Source: Candidatus Zixiibacteriota bacterium (GTDB lineage Bacteria > RBG-13-66-14 > B26-G2 > WVWN01). From it: a stretch of DNA of 33,088 bases. How positions within the stretch are numbered: the first letter of the stretch is position 1; every line of letters starts with the position of its first letter. The stretch is from positions 1 through 33,088 of the forward strand of contig JAUWLW010000033.1 of assembly GCA_030613505.1 (NCBI GenBank), read 5' to 3'. Below are positions 32,815-33,088 of this stretch, piece by piece. A model generated the notes under the pieces. That model was not told the DNA's origin. It saw nothing but the letters and a program-made list of their open reading frames with translations, and did no database searches. Both the position numbers and the translations under genes were made by a program.

Positions 32815-33088
32815 CTACTGGTATTCCTCGCAGTGCCACACGCCTCCGGCCGGCCGCGGAAAAGTGCATTCGTCGCGTGTTTCGCAGTTTTTACACAGGC
32901 CCTGGTACTCGACGGCGTCGAATTCCGCCCGGCGGGACTTGGCCGGTGCGGGAACGACTTCGGAAAGGCCGCCGTTCACCGACGTCCCGCTGAAGTGCAC
33001 GTAATCGTCGTAGTCCTCGCACTCCCAGATCGCGAGGTCCGGGTTCCGGAGGCGGTGGGCGCAATCCGGGGCATAATTACAGGTGGAG
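32815..33088 (-). CDS. Cys-rich protein with repeated Cys4 module (5' end outside window)
   Basis: The reading frame is open from the window edge to a TAG at 32815, giving at least 90 residues. A GTG at 33000 could be read as a start, but the codons before it are clearly coding: STCNYAPDC and LAIWECEDYD match the N-terminal module of the NuoE-like neighbour. A second module, GLCKNCETRDEC then VWHCEEYQ, ends the protein. The pattern is C-x2-C-x5-C-x11-13-C, finishing in W-x-C-E/D. It is probably a metal-binding, cytoplasmic protein. It lies 69 bases before the NuoE-like gene. I do not recognise the family. Confidence 0.75.
   Translation of the reverse strand, partial: STCNYAPDCAHRLRNPDLAIWECEDYDDYVHFSGTSVNGGLSEVVPAPAKSRRAEFDAVEYQGLCKNCETRDECTFPRPAGGVWHCEEYQ

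Overview
The window looks like chromosome from an uncultivated, probably anaerobic, Gram-negative bacterium. It is GC-rich and has clear AGGAGG-type ribosome binding sites. It encodes an oxygen-independent (anaerobic) sulfatase-maturing enzyme, a multi-subunit iron-sulfur flavoprotein set, an outer-membrane beta-barrel protein and a TonB/AgmX-type periplasmic protein. I cannot name the phylum. Nearly everything is on the minus strand, so transcription runs from high to low coordinates. No stretch longer than 300 bases lacks a gene.

Region 1 (about 1-21,500) is a sulfatase island. It has six sulfatases: four long ones of about 783-797 aa with a C-terminal jelly-roll-like domain, and two short ones of about 490 aa. 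None has a visible signal peptide, so they are probably cytoplasmic. A radical-SAM anaerobic sulfatase maturase (anSME) sits among them. Also present are a HAD phosphatase-like enzyme, a secreted DUF1254/DUF1214 protein, an outer-membrane protein, and a compact transporter operon (BASS-type symporter, DUF1622, DUF202, SulP/STAS permease). A plausible reading is uptake of a sulfated organic anion, cytoplasmic desulfation by cofactor-matured sulfatases, and sulfate movement through SulP. Two gene fossils, the last ~40 codons of a HAD gene and the last ~18 codons of the outer-membrane gene, match intact genes elsewhere in the island and show that it grew by duplication and deletion.

Region 2 (21,723-24,909) is a 3.17-kb AT-rich transposon of the IS1595 family. 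It has 24-bp perfect terminal inverted repeats and an 8-bp target duplication. Besides the transposase it carries six passenger genes: a GIY-YIG-like protein, a winged-helix-like protein, a three-segment membrane protein, a coiled-coil protein and two tiny charged proteins. Two near-consensus sigma-70 promoters fire divergently from its centre.

Region 3 (24,910-26,220) holds a periplasmic TonB/AgmX-domain protein with its own promoter and intrinsic terminator. It is followed by a gene-free 160-base stretch that ends in a second perfect terminator and may encode a structured small RNA.

Region 4 (26,224-33,088) is an iron-sulfur flavoprotein operon: a Cys-rich protein cut by the window edge, a NuoE-like subunit, a 1058-aa NuoF-GltD fusion, a NuoG/HoxU-like ferredoxin and an FMN-binding glutamate-synthase-like protein. 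Together they could form an NAD(P)H-linked, possibly electron-bifurcating, oxidoreductase. The first ~55 bases of the window are low-complexity C/G runs that look like a contig-end artefact.
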